Below, one piece after another: positions 1 through 11,519 of a stretch of 64,000 bases of DNA (positions are counted from its first letter, which is position 1; each line of letters begins with the position of its first letter). This stretch comes from Hypericum androsaemum (taxonomy: Eukaryota > Streptophyta > Magnoliopsida > Malpighiales > Hypericaceae). Below the pieces are notes generated by a model. The model had not been told where the DNA came from. It saw only the letters and a program-made list of their open reading frames with translations, and did not search any database. Made by a program: the position numbers and the translations under genes. Where the stretch lies: assembly GCA_963995505.1 (NCBI GenBank), contig OZ023197.1, forward strand, positions 355,001 to 419,000, read 5' to 3'.

Positions 1-565
1 ACGATGTTTGTATTGCTCTATCACAACTCTGTTTTCTCATGGTTTAGACTATTCCTATCGACGTGGATGTCCCTGTGGATCTTATTAAACTTTGTAATTT
101 TTTTGGTAGAAATCAAACTTTGTAATTTGTGTAGTGGTCAAGAAGGTTGGATGGTATTCATTTTTTTAACACGAATTCGAAATCTAATCAAAATATTAAA
201 TCTAACCATCATCTTCTTGATTCTACTTGGTTTATTCTTAGAGCAATTCGAATTCAAAATCTAAACAAAATAAAGAAATAAACAAAATATACCAATCTAA
301 ACAAATTATACCATACTTCTTTCTTTACGTTCTAAAATAATTATAACTTTATGAGTGCAAGGTAAATAAAGAAATAAAAATAGCAAAGTATGCATTTAAC
401 AATTTTTTTCCTTTCCAAATAAAGGAAGCCAGAAACTATGTAATTAATCGCCGACAATATGTAATTGTAGTTTATTCCCCTCAGAGACACAGCGTGACAT
501 TGGTCACTGTACATACACAGAGTTGGTGAAAATGCCGTGCGACAGTGAATAAAGTAACAGCTTCG
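1..565. other. AT-rich noncoding stretch
   Basis: Low-complexity AT-rich sequence. The short open frames here have no recognisable domain and no consistent codon use. I see no gene. Confidence 0.5.
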
Positions 566-663
566 GTGTAACCGGGTAATTTTCCAAAAGGGGGTTAATT
601 CCCCCGACAATTCCCTGAATGGGGTTGTCAGGGGATGTTTTCCTTGTCTGGGGTCGAGCCAGA

Positions 664-815
664 AACCGCTCAGTGGGGAGCGTTTTCTGTTTTGCCAAAA
701 ACCTCTCCACCGGGAGCGGTTTTTGTTTTGCCAAAAACCTCTCCACCGGGAGCGGTTTTTAGTTTGCCAAAAACTTGCCAAAAACCTCTCCACCGGGAGA
801 GGTTTTTGGTTTGCA
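664..815. repeat. Array of palindromic GC-rich units, left arm
   Basis: About four units of roughly 36 bp. Each is of the form AAAAACC(T/G)CTCC-ACC-GGGAG(C/A)GGTTTTT and so is itself a near-palindrome, separated by a GTTTTGCC-like spacer. The mirror array lies at about 1620-1765, and two related units (CTCCCGGGGGAGC core) sit at the element's centre, about 1190-1260. Confidence 0.8.
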
Positions 816-1617
816 AAAAAAAACCAACCTCCACAATTTTAAATAAGCACTCTAACCAACCAATCTACAAGAGCCTATTGACTTATAACTTTGTAATAAA
901 TAATATATTACATATATACGATTTCTATGAAATATGTAATATATTACATAAATACATATTTATATAAAATAATATTTATTACATAAATACGTATTTATGT
1001 AATATTTTTTATTACATAAATATGTATTTATGAAATACATATTTATGTAATATATTATCTATATTTATGTAATATATTATTATTTATGTATATTATATAT
1101 ATTTGTATTTATGTAATATATTATCTATATTTATGTAATATATTATTTGTATTTATGTAATATATTATTTATGTAATATATTATTTTTAACCAAAAACTG
1201 CTCCCGGGGGAGCGTTTCCCTTTTAACCAAAAAATGCTCCCGGGGGAGCGTTTTCTTTTTAAACAAAAAATTTTGCATGTGGAAATATATAATATACACA
1301 AATAATAATATATTACATAAATATAGATAATATATTACATAAATACAAATATATATAATATACATAAATATAGATAATATATTACATAAATATGTATTTC
1401 ATAAATACATATTTATGTAATAAAAAATATTACATAAATACGTATTTATGTAATAAATATTATTTTATATAAATATGTATTTATGTAATATATTACATAT
1501 TTCATAGAAATCGTATATATGTAATATATTATTTATTACAAAGTTATAAGTCAATAGGCTCTTGTAAATTAGTTGGTTAGAGTGCTTTATTTAAAATTGT
1601 AGAGGTTGGTTTTTTTT

Positions 1618-1765
1618 TTGCAAACCAAAAACCTCTCCCGGTGGAGAGGTTTTTGGCAAACCAAAAACCGCTCCCGGTGGAGCGGTTTTTGGCAAAACAA
1701 AAAATGCTCCTGGTGGAGCGGTTTTTGGCAAAACAAAAAACGCTCCCCACTGAGCGATTTCTGGC
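1618..1765. repeat. Array of palindromic GC-rich units, right arm
   Basis: Reverse-complement counterpart of the left-arm array. It holds four units with the core CTCCCGGTGGAG or a close variant, each bounded by AAAAACC and GGTTTTT. Confidence 0.8.
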
Positions 1766-2169
1766 TCGACCCCAGACAAGGAAAACATCCCCTGACAACC
1801 CCATTCAGGAAATTGTCGGGGGAATTAACCCCCTTTTGGAAAATTACTCAGTGTAACCAAACAAAAATAACAGATTCGGTTAAGATATAAAAATAAACCT
1901 TTCAAAAATATATAAATATAAAACTGGTGGACATAATAATAAAAGATTGGAATAATAAATATGTGGTGAATTTCGACGTGGGCCATGCTCCAAGGTCTTT
2001 TTTCTTTTAGAGAAGTGCTCTAAGGTCTTAGGACCACAAAATTTACATATATATTTTATGGTTACTAGGAATAGTTATGAATCTAAGTAGTCTTACCACT
2101 CTACCTACCTCAAAAGGTGCTGTTTTGCAATAAACGATCATTTCACTTGGAAGGAGAAGATGTATTAAG

Positions 2170-2391
2170 AATCTAGAGGTTGATTGTAGTTTTGGATTGA
2201 GTGAGTATAACATAAAATTTGTTCCCACTGAGAGAATTTTATTTAGACTATTAAATTTTATTAAAAATTGTGATTGTTAGAATCTAGAGATTGATTGTGG
2301 TTTTGGATTGAGTGAGGATAACATAAAATTTGTCCCAACGGAGAAAATTTTGTTTAGACTATTAAATTTTATTAAAAATCGTGATTGTTAT
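2170..2391. repeat. Direct tandem duplication, 111-bp unit, two copies
   Basis: Copies at 2170-2280 and 2281-2391 differ by a few substitutions; both begin AATCTAGAG and end GTGATTGTTA. No coding potential is seen. The rest of 1859-2427 is noncoding AT-rich sequence. Confidence 0.85.
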
Positions 2392-2427
2392 GTTTGTACC
2401 ATTAGTCTTGTTCATAGTTAAAATAAG

Positions 2428-3543
2428 AGAAAAATCTATTTTAGTACTCTGTAATATTGCAGAAAATTCTTTTAATATCCTGTGATAAAAAATTTATCGA
2501 GTCAAACTGCAGTCAATTAACATCATTTAGGTCCACGAACAGCTATCCGAATTTGTCCCGACCTGTCCGGAACTTGCCCGGCCAACTCAACGTGCCACAT
2601 CATCAAAATCTGATGACGTGGCTGTCTCTTCTCCTTCCCCTCTCCTTTTTCCCTCTCTCTCTCCTCCTTCCCCTTTCTTTCTTCTTCTTCTTCCCATTCC
2701 CGAAATCGATTGACCAAGTTCGAAAGCAGCAGCAATTAATTTCGTTGAGAGAAATAAAAAGAAACTGTATATATATAAGCTTACCCAAAGAACATCGATT
2801 TTGCCGACAAAACGGTTGACTTTGGGAACAAGCCTGGAGCACTTGAGCCATACTCTCCGGGGGTCCAAATTGGCGAGCCATGGAAGATGGTCGGTCCAAT
2901 TCAGGGTACCCAACAAATCGTAACCTTCGTCCACCATCCCTAGGAGCTCCTCAACCTCATCGGTCCGACCATCCAACATGTACTCCTTCACGAAGACCGA
3001 ACACATCATGTTGTTGAGGGAAGCCCGTTTCAGGACCCCGCGAACGGTGAGGCTCCGGCTCGAGACGGCTTGCCCCTTGAAGATGGAGACCATCTGGGAG
3101 GCGATGGCTCACCGCTGGGACTCGGCTGCTTTGATTGGGGCTCTGGTTACCTCTGGTGGGAGTGGGGCAAGGACGCTCTCATTGGGTCAGTAGGGCATTC
3201 TCTGAAGAAGATGGATGGTCTAATTAATCGTTTCCCAAAATTAAGGACAGGTGCAAAGAAGAAGAAGAAGAAGAAGAGAAGGAAAGGAGGAGAGAGAGAG
3301 GGAAGAGAAAGGGAAAAAGGAGAGAGGGGAAGGAGAAGAGACAACCATGTCATCAGATTTTGATGATGTGGCACGTTGAGTTGATCGGACAGATTCCGGG
3401 CAGGTCGGGGCAAGTTCGAGTAGCTGCCCGCAGACCTAAGTGATGTTAATTAACTGCGGTTTGATTTGATTGATGAATTTTTTACTACAGGGTACTAAAA
3501 TAATTTTTTGCGATACTACATGGTACTAAAATAAACTTTTCTC
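2428..3543. mobile_element. Pack-MULE carrying a CYP78A gene fragment
   Basis: Long terminal inverted repeats of more than 200 bp (starting GAGAAAAATCTATTTTAGTA; the other end is GAGAAAAGTTTATTTTAGTA on the minus strand) bound a 1,116-bp element. The flanking 9-mers TAAAAATAA (2419-2427) and TTAAAATAA (3544-3552) match at 8 of 9 positions, as expected for a Mutator-type target duplication. The TIRs include purine/pyrimidine tracts and blocks such as CATCATCAAAATCTGATGA. The centre is host-gene-derived sequence (separate entry). The TIR start resembles those of the elements at 40910 and 58069 (TTTTAGTAC...CTGT), so they form one family. It encodes no transposase and is nonautonomous. Confidence 0.85.
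2797..3140 (-). pseudogene. Captured fragment of a CYP78A-type cytochrome P450 gene
   Basis: Minus-strand translation gives about 115 residues that I recognise as the region between the B-C helices and the mid-protein of CYP78A P450s. Key stretches are RASLNNMMCSVF, DEGYDLLGTLNWTDHLPWLA and CSRLVPKVNRFVGKI. An in-frame TGA at about 3109-3111 interrupts it (…AAESQR-stop-AIASQM…). The heme-binding loop, the I-helix and the N-terminal anchor are all absent, so no P450 activity is possible. It lies entirely between the inverted repeats of the surrounding Mutator-like element, which explains its presence as a capture. The family call rests on remembered conserved motifs; which CYP78A paralogue was the donor cannot be told. 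Confidence 0.8.
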
Positions 3544-3552
3544 TTAAAATAA

Positions 3553-4960
3553 TCTAATAAATTATTGTATTATTTTTAAGTTATTAGGCGATGTATTAAT
3601 TTTTAAATTGTATTCAAGTTCATTCTTTTTGTAGTCTATTGTCCTCATATGACACGTGGAATTAATAATACATTTTTACTTTTTTATATTTATTGTCAAT
3701 ATCCGGATACCCATTAGACCGATTAATTCAAATTCGTATCGAAATTTTTTTTGGTTGTTAACAAATATTTAATACAACTATTTCCTAAACTCCGTAACCG
3801 AAATTTCTTATTAAATCGGAAGAACTCACACCATTTGATTAAAATAGTGGTCCCAATAATATGTTTTACTTGTAGAAAAATGTAATTTCTCTGATTACCG
3901 GGCCGGATCATAGTCCTTGATACCCATATGGTGATATGGCAAAAAGTTGAGCCCTAGCTATGCCTATAACTGGCTCAAACTTAGATTTAACTTCGAGGCT
4001 TTTTCTTTCCAAAAAAACTCCCACGACGAAATCTAAATCAACATAAAGATAAAAATAATTGATTAATGCTACAAAACATAATCAAATTCCTTCGGACAAA
4101 ACGAATGGAGTGTAGTTATGGATTCTGAGTCAGATTAGCTTGAAAACAATCAAAATCAAACTTTTGCTTTTGACCATAACAAAAAATCAAACTTCTAATT
4201 AATTAGACTGACCATTTTTTGATCAGGTCAAACCATGACTTGGCTACCCTTTTCTACCTTCCATAATTGTACATATTTTTTGGTAAGTAATATAAACTTT
4301 AGAGGCTCCTCCTAAAAGGAAATAGTCACACCCAATTATTTGAAAATATGTGTTAAAAATTCGGAAAAAGTGGCAAGCAGCACAAAGTAATTAGCCTGCT
4401 AGGCTTAGTTGTAAGACACTTGTTCAAAATTCTATTAAAATTTCTCAATCTAAATAAGAACTTTTATCACAATAAGAATGAAATCTAATTGATTAAATTT
4501 TCTCGATTCTCGTGAAGTATGCATGTCATGGCCATCTTATACACACAATAATAATAAGACACAATCAACTTACATTCATATTTTTATTCAGATTCAAAAT
4601 TCTCAAAAATAACTTATGTAGACAATTTTAGACACTTTCAAAATATATTCATCGTCCAAAGTCTTTCTCTATAGTGTAAGAAATAATCTTTCAAAGTTTC
4701 AATTCAATTAGACAAGATTTTATCATTAGATTTTACCGCCATAAAATTACTAAAACTAAGTGGAAAGCTAATACTGTTCTTAACCAACATATACTTTGTG
4801 AAAGAGTTGTTGACCAAGATATTTAAAGGAAACATAGTAATTTTAAATATTTGTTGAGAAAATTTTGACACTTTTAAAAAGTTAACTCAAATTTTAATTA
4901 TTCGGTATAGTAAATATCTCGATACAAGATGGTATAAACCCAAAAAGCAAATAATATCTT
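3553..4960. other. Intergenic, no gene seen
   Basis: AT-rich sequence with frequent stops in all frames, T- and A-runs, and no recognisable protein or RNA gene. Confidence 0.5.
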
Positions 4961-5397
4961 CCAACTTAGGTCTTTGCACACTTCAATCCCACTTTTATCC
5001 CCTTTAAAGCTGGCATTCTTGAGTGCTTGTGCTTGTCACAAGTCTTCTCCATATTATACATCGACAAGAATATAAAGATGAGACGATAACAACAAAACTT
5101 TAGACCAAGCCCCACAAGGACAAAAAGCAGAGGAAGCAGACAAGAGGATGTCAGAGAAACTCATGCAGGTCCTCTTTAGAAATTTATTGTCCTTTTGGTA
5201 TTTCTTGTAGCCATCGGAGCCCACCATTAAGAAAATAAAAACCAAATTTCTTTAGTTTCCCCCATCTCCTTATCATCCTCATAAGAGAGTTCCAGATATT
5301 TCTTTATCTTTTTCCAACCACACAATTGATCTATATTATTCTCTCTAATATTTATTTCCCCCTTCATCCACTATTCCTTGTTCCTACGCACATCAAT
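4961..5397 (+). promoter_or_regulatory. Upstream region of the first LPR gene, duplicated at the second
   Basis: The 437 bp before the ATG align with about 340 bp before the second LPR gene (11181-11519). Shared blocks include TGAGTGCTTG, AATATAAAGA, CATAAGAGAGTT and the sequence around the start codon. A weak TATA-like CTATATTATT lies about 60 bp before the ATG. Conservation after duplication suggests the promoter was copied with the gene. No specific regulator site is claimed. Confidence 0.5.
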
Positions 5398-8153
5398 ATG
5401 GAGAGGCCTTTCCTGTTGGAAACCCTGTGTTTATTAGTTGTAGTGATTAGTTTTAGGACATGGGCAGAAGAAGACAGGCTTTTGAACGTGTCCACGCTGG
5501 AGAAATATGTCGATTTGCTTCTCGACATTCCCAAAATCCAAGGATACGAGCTTGCCAATGGTGTATTCAAGACCAAGCATATGGAGATTGGCATGTACAT
5601 GAAAAAATGGGTAAGTATATTTCTCGATATTCATAGTGGAGCGATATAGAAATCTATTTAGGAAATGTTTCTTTTTTACATTTGCAAGGTTAGAAATCAA
5701 TAACACTTGGATCAATTAATGTTAGTCAATAACCTTCCTCTTATTCTTTTTTTTTTGAAAATTCTTTTTAATTCCGAAGAAAAAAAGTTGCTTCGTTTTA
5801 TCCGGTATTAGATTATTTCGAGCAGATCGTCGATGCATACAATGGTCGTTCATGTCTAGAGCTTTTTATTGCATCGTTTTTTTTTCTTGCGGAAATATAA
5901 ACTTAAAAAAAGATTTTAGTTAACAAAGATAGGGAATATATGGAATTTAGATTCATGCCACCTTTTCTAGATTTTTTTTTCTTTTTGTAAAACAAAGGAA
6001 TAAATGGGTATCAGATTCGCTTCCTCCATGACAAGTTATTTATTAATTTTGAATATTAAATCATAAACATTTTATTGCAATTTCTTAACCTACTTATAAG
6101 TGAGAATTAATTTCTATGCAAAGTAAACGAAAAGCATAAACTTTATGCTCTATTCAGCCGTTTTTTTTATAAATTACAGGAAGAATAGCACAAAAAGCAT
6201 TTGAAAAGTAAAAAAAAGCCAATTTATTAAAGCACAAATAATTACAAATAAATGTGATTGTTTGACTTTAAAGATAATATTATCTTTCAGAAAAAAAATG
6301 CTTTTAACTTCTTTTTTTTCACTCTTCCCATGTAGAAATTTCACAGGGACATCCCACCAACCCCGGTGTTTGCCTACGGGGATTCCATGTTCACTGCAAC
6401 CGTGCCTGGTCCCACAATCGAGTCCATCTACGGGGTTGACACGTATGTGACATGGAAGAATTACCTCCCTTCAAGACACATCCTTCCGTGGGATCCTACC
6501 ATACCCACTGCCATGCCAGCCACGGGCATCCCGACCGTGGTGCACCTGCACGGTAACCTTGGCGAACCCGACAGCGATGGGTACGCTATGTCGTGGTTTA
6601 CCAATGGGTTCCGAGAGGTGGGGAAGACTTGGAAGAACCAGACGTACCACTACCTGAACGAGCAGCAACCGGGAACCATGTGGTACCACGACCATGCCAT
6701 GGGGTTGACTAGGGTCAACCTCTTAGCTGGCTTGGTCGGGACATATATCGTTCGGCAACCTGCCATTGAGTCACGGCTTGGGCTACCTAGCGGGGCGTAC
6801 GATCGGTCGTTAGTTATTTTCGATCGTGCATTCCGCGCCAATGGGTCATTATACATGAATTCTACAGGCGACAATCCATCCATACATCATCAATGGCAAC
6901 CCGAATACTTCGGAGATGCAATTGTGGTCAACGGAAAAGTGTGGCCGCGCATGGCAGTCCAACGTCGGAAGTACCGGTTCAGAATAGTAAACGCTTGCAA
7001 TGCTAGGTTTTTTAGACTTCAACTTTCCAACGGGTTGAAGTTCATTTTCGTGGGATCAGACTCGGCCTATCTTGGAGCTCCTGTGGAGACCAACACGGCT
7101 TTTATAGCCCCATCTGAGATTGCCGACGTGGTCATTGACTTCTCCAAGTCAAAGACAGACACAACCGTCATGCTCAACGATGCACCCTACCCCTTTCCTA
7201 CGGGCGACCCTGTAAATGATGACAACGGAAAAGTCATCAAGTTCTTCATCGACAAACGCCCCGTGTTCGACAGGTCACGTGTCCCGGAGAAGCTGATGTC
7301 ATATCCATCACCAAACCCTTCCATTGCGGCAAAGACACGTTACATCACTCTATTCGAGTACAAGAGCCCAACCGGAGACCCCATCCACCTTCTGATCAAT
7401 GCAAAGTCTTTCGATGACCCGGTGACCGAGACACCCAAGGAGGGAACCACTGAGATCTGGAACATAATCAATCTAACAGAGGACAACCACCCTCTCCATA
7501 TCCACCTGGGGCTATTCTCCGTGCTGGAGCAAACAGCGTTGGTCAACAAGGACGAGTTTAAAGCTTGCATGGATGCAAAAAACGACGCCGTGAAATGCCA
7601 GATAGACAAGTATGCACGTGGCAACAAAACAGCTGTGGAGGCCCACGAGAAGGGGTGGAAGAATGTGTACAAGATAATGCCCGGTTACTTGACCGAGATT
7701 CTGGTGCGGTTTGCGTACATACACTCGGATGCACCCTACGCATTCGATGCAACCAGCGAGCCTGGCTATGTCTACCATTGTCACGTAAGTTAATCTCTTA
7801 TTGACTCTTTATGTTCTTTTAAGTTTCAATACTTCGAGTAGAATATTGTCCGTCGGATTTCTGATAAAGAAGCTAATTCTCCCATTTGGCAAACGAATAG
7901 AAAAATATAGCTAATATTCTCCTACTAATCCAAATCTTTTATCACATGCTATTATATAGTCTCGCTATACACACACATATATAGGTGACTTGCACTATTT
8001 CTAGAGCTTTTCTTATTATATATGGTTCTTTTTATAATATTTAATAGTGGGTGACATGGAATTAATTTCTAAAGTAAACATGTGTCCTTGTTGACGCAGA
8101 TATTGGATCACGAAGACAACGTTATGATGCGACCCCTTAAATTGATCAAATGA
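5398..8153 (+). CDS. LPR1: LPR1/LPR2-type multicopper oxidase (ferroxidase), copy 1
   Basis: Three exons with GT-AG introns: 5398-5610, 6336-7784 and 8100-8153, giving 571 aa. Both introns are phase 0. Residues 1-23 form a hydrophobic signal peptide, so the product is probably secreted to the cell wall or endomembranes; several N-glycosylation sequons follow. Copper ligands of a multicopper oxidase are all visible: HLHG (141-144), WYHDH (187-191), HPLHIH (456-461), and HCH (552-554) spliced to ILDHEDNVMMRP in the last exon. Long family-specific stretches (VPGPTIE, GVDTYVTW, HDHAMGLTR, QWQPEYFGD) match plant LOW PHOSPHATE ROOT proteins, about 580 aa in Arabidopsis. LPR1/2 oxidise apoplastic Fe(II) and help arrest root growth under low phosphate; that role is family knowledge. 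The start is the first ATG of exon 1, conserved in copy 2. The coding sequence appears intact. Confidence 0.93.
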
Positions 8154-8589
8154 AAGATGAGAGTTGACAATTATATTGGATTTTCCGTATATCGTGAAAC
8201 CAAATAATAATACGTGAGCAAATGTCTTTGCGAATTTCGTTTTATCTTATATTAACCTCACATGATGATTAAAAATTTAGACGTGGACCCTTTTACCCAT
8301 CTTTCTAATAAAATACAATTATGCCCTGATAACCCAACATGTTGGAATTTTATCCTCATTCACCCGATTTCGAAAAAACATGGGATCTTAAAATTATAAG
8401 GGAAAACGTCCAAATGTTATTTAAAATCAAATGATAGTTATACGTATTTCTAGTTCAAAACTTCATAAATTGGTAGGTAAAGTTCTTTTAATTTATATAT
8501 TGAGCTCCACTAATGTCAATTTTTAACGTGGAATTCTCCGACGGTCATAAACTCTCATAAAACTAGAAAATATTGTCGGTACTTTAACC
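8154..8589. other. 3' flank of first LPR gene
   Basis: AT-rich noncoding sequence holding the presumed 3' UTR. The boundary with the Copia remnant to the right is not sharp; recognisable integrase sequence begins near 8600. Confidence 0.5.
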
Positions 8590-8599
8590 TATGAACGTG

Positions 8600-10460
8600 C
8601 ACTTCATAGACTTAATATCCAACTTACTTCTCAGCAGTATCGACATGGACATATACAACATAACCAAATATACGAAGATAAGAGAGATCAACCTCCTAAC
8701 CACTCCAAGCCTCTTCCAATGTCCCATTCTTCAAAGGGACTGATGGTTCTTTGTTGATCAAAAAAGCACCAGTGTTAACTGCATCTGTCCAAAATATCTT
8801 CGGTAGAACACACTTCAATCTCATGCATTTGGCCATTGTGTTGGGGGGTTTCACTCACTATTTTTTCATGCGAATACCATTCGCTGAAAATACTCTTTGA
8901 GCTCGTATATGCCATTGTCAGATCTCAAACACTTTACTTTAAGACTTGTCTCATTTTCTACTACGGCTCTCCACTTTCTGAAGACGTCGAAGGCATCAGA
9001 CTTATGTTTCAGAAAGTAGACACATACCTTTTTCATAAAATCATCAATGAAGTCATGTAATACAACGCACCACTCAAGGATGTCACTGGTGCCAGGCTCC
9101 ACAGTCACTGTGGACCAACTCAAGCTTCAGATCCTTCAAGGACCTGCCATCTCTTGAAAAGCTTACCCTCTTCTGTTTCTCATGAACATAATCCTCACAA
9201 AGACCGACGTGAATAATCTTGAGGTCTGGTAGCTTCTCTTTCGAACACATCACCTTTATCCTCTTCTCACTCATGTGGCCAAGTCGACTATGCCACATAT
9301 ATGTATCATCCGTTGCACCGGTAAGGTCAATTTTATCATGACTGTTCTTTGTCATGTACAACGTACCCTCCTTCAATCCTTGAGCCACTACCATAGCTCT
9401 CTTGGTAATTTTTCATGATCTGCAGCCAAAGGTCATCACATAATTTTCATCATCCAACTGTCATACGGAAAGCCAATTCCTCCTCAACCCCAGAATATGC
9501 CTCACCCCTTTCAACCACAACGTAGATCCATTTGGTGTACTGATCTGGACATCTCCCTTGCCCACAATCTGCAAATGCTCATCATCATCAAGATAAACCT
9601 TACCAAAATCACCTATAGTATACTACTCCATTATCTCTGCATTGCTGCATGAGTAGAACAATGCTTCAGAATCTAACACCCACTAATCCAATGGACTATT
9701 CACATTCAGGACCAATGTGTCTTCAATCTCGCCTGTGGTTGCGTGAACATACTTATCATCCTTCTTTAGTGTCGTGCACTAGTTTATAAAATGACCACAC
9801 AGATCACAGTTCCAACACTTAACTGAGCTTCTGTCCTTCTTTGGTGTGCTTCTCAATTTGGATTTCAATCTACTTTTGTTTTTGTTCGACTTTGACTTTG
9901 ATTCTGACCTGCATATATTCTTGTACACAAAGCTGAACTTGAGGCTATTTCTGATTCTCTCCTATGAATCTCTTCATTTATGATCAAATCTTTAACCTCA
10001 TCAAACTTAAGCTTCACCTTCCCTGCTGAGCACTAATGGATGTAACTGTTCCACTACAACTCTCAGATAAAAATGATAGCAAAATTAAAACTTGATAGCA
10101 AAATTAAGACTTGTACCTCATCGTCGAAATTGATCTCAACCGAGTCAAACTTAAGCATTATTGTGTTGAACCTGTTGAGATGTTTGGTCATCATAGTACT
10201 CTCTGTCATCCTAAGGTTAAACAACCTTCTCATCAAGTGCACCTTATTTGTAGCTGATGGCTTCTCGTACATCTTGGACAAAGTCTCCAGCATCTCTCTG
10301 GTAGTCTTTGATTTAATCGTGTGCAAGGCTACGTTCGTGGATAACGACAAGCGTATCACGCTCATCGCCTTCATGTCCATCAATTTTCAATCCTCCTCCT
10401 TGTTTTTGGGTTTCTTATCAAGAGGTAGATGCAGATCCTTTCCATACATGTAGTCCTCGA
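8600..10460 (-). pseudogene. Copia gag-integrase remnant
   Basis: Minus-strand frames include a UBN2/gag-like segment at about 10063-10383 (MYEKPSATNKVHLMRRLFNL and following). A degenerate protease region comes next. A GAG-pre-integrase motif (YMWHSRLGHMSEKRIKVM, about 9230-9310) and an integrase core (LRSDNGIYE, about 8890) follow. Multiple frameshifts and stops separate them, so no functional protein can be made. Confidence 0.8.
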
Positions 10461-10578
10461 TCTGCATCTTCTAAACCCAAAGTCTGCTCTATCAAACTTC
10501 TTGACTAGTAACTTTCTTTCACCCATCACGACTGCTCTCTCCCACCGGTCCCCCTGACCTAAAAGCTCTCACACCAGT

Positions 10579-11057
10579 TTTTGGGGTTAGAACTGCAGTT
10601 ATGCGAGAAAGATCAAAAGAACGAAAAGAAAAGACATAATATTTGGTAACTCAGTTTGTCAATATGACTACGTCTGGGGGCACTGCCAAGCTAGAGTTTC
10701 TCCACTAAATTTTTTTTTTAGTCACACACGCCAATTACATGAGAGTACATGGGTATTTATAACTTGACTAAACCCTATTCGGGTGGTGGAGTCCTAAACA
10801 AGCTAAACTGCTTATGTTTGTCGCCTGCCAAATCATCTTGTCAGCGTACGCTAATCCTTTGTTGGCGTACGCTTAATATTGCATTTTCTGCAATAAGTGT
10901 ACGCTTGCTCCCTTCGCGCGTATGCTAAATATTGTGATAAGGCCAATCAGCATACGCCAACCCAAACTGGCGCATGCTCAATTCTGTGATACATCATTTA
11001 GGAGTATGTAAAATCATTGTAAGCGTACGTTAGTCACCTAAGCTCCATAACCCAACG
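10579..11057 (-). repeat. Copia LTR with repeated GCGTACGC palindromes
   Basis: The sequence matches the solo LTR at 38520-38898 along most of its length (shared ends GGGGTTAGAAC and CTCCATAACCCAAC; shared GTCAATATGACTAC block), but is about 100 bp longer. The extra length carries several copies of AGCGTACGCT-like palindromes between about 10845 and 11035. Its terminal TG/CA dinucleotides are mutated. Confidence 0.75.
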
Positions 11058-11180
11058 GTATTTAGGAAACAACATAAATTTAAATCTAAATAGAAAGCTA
11101 ATAATATCTTTCAAATTAGGGAAGCATGTTATTTAAGAAACAACATATTTTTCCAAAGTAAATTGAAAGCTTAGAATATA

Positions 11181-11519
11181 TTCTAAATTAGGGCCTTAAT
11201 ACACTCCAATTCCATTTTAATCACCTTTAAGGCTAGCACTCATGAGTGCTTGTCGCAAATCCCCTCCTTTTCAATATTGACAATAATATAAAGAAGAGAT
11301 GGTAATAACACAAGTATAGATCAAGCGCCACAAGAACAGAAAGTAGAGGAAACAGACAAGAAAATCAAAATCAAAGTCAACTTTCTTCAATCTCCTCATT
11401 TCTCTATCATATCCTCATAAGAGAGTTTCAGATATTTATTTATTATTTATTTCCAACCACACAATTTCTCTATATTTTACTCTTTAAATCTATTACTCTT
11501 TTATCCTACACTCATCAAT
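11181..11519 (+). promoter_or_regulatory. Upstream region of the second LPR gene
   Basis: Aligns with 4961-5397 upstream of copy 1, with indels. A TATA-like CTATATTTTA lies about 45 bp before the ATG. It begins about 120 bp beyond the Copia LTR, so that insertion may have cut off more distal regulatory DNA (inference). Confidence 0.45.

Larger units (their letters stand above)
574..1850. mobile_element. Foldback / long-TIR DNA element (nonautonomous)
   Basis: The left half (574 to about 1185) is the reverse complement of the right half (about 1240 to 1850), so nearly the whole 1,277 bp can fold into one hairpin. The ends read GGGTAATTTTCC and, on the other strand, TGAGTAATTTTCC. The octamer GTGTAACC flanks both sides directly (566-573 and 1851-1858; the ninth base differs, G versus A), which suggests an 8-9-bp target-site duplication as in Mutator-like or foldback elements. 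Each arm has a GC-rich outer segment with short palindromes and an AT-rich inner segment of TTATGTAATATATTA-type repeats. No transposase is encoded. Open frames across the arms are translations of the repeats. Superfamily assignment is inference. Confidence 0.8.
8590..11057 (-). mobile_element. 5'-half of a decayed Copia LTR retrotransposon
   Basis: Minus-strand element between the two LPR genes. Its 5' LTR is at 10579-11057. Just inside lies ACTGGTGTGAGAGC on the minus strand, a degenerate match to the initiator-Met-tRNA primer site. Internal coding pieces run gag to integrase toward lower coordinates and stop near 8600 in the integrase. No RT, RNase H or second LTR is present, so the element is truncated. 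The same LTR family occurs as a solo LTR at 38520-38898. Confidence 0.8.

Noticed and set aside
341..967. Overlapping open frames with repeated RFLAKQKPLP / NRSRWRGFWQ peptides (also at 1577-1890)
   Set aside because: They are translations of the 36-bp palindromic repeats of the foldback element, open on both strands because of repeat composition.
574..1850. CRISPR-like array from the regularly spaced repeats
   Set aside because: The repeats are palindromic units in mirror arrays inside a TIR element of a plant genome; spacers are short and repeat-like.
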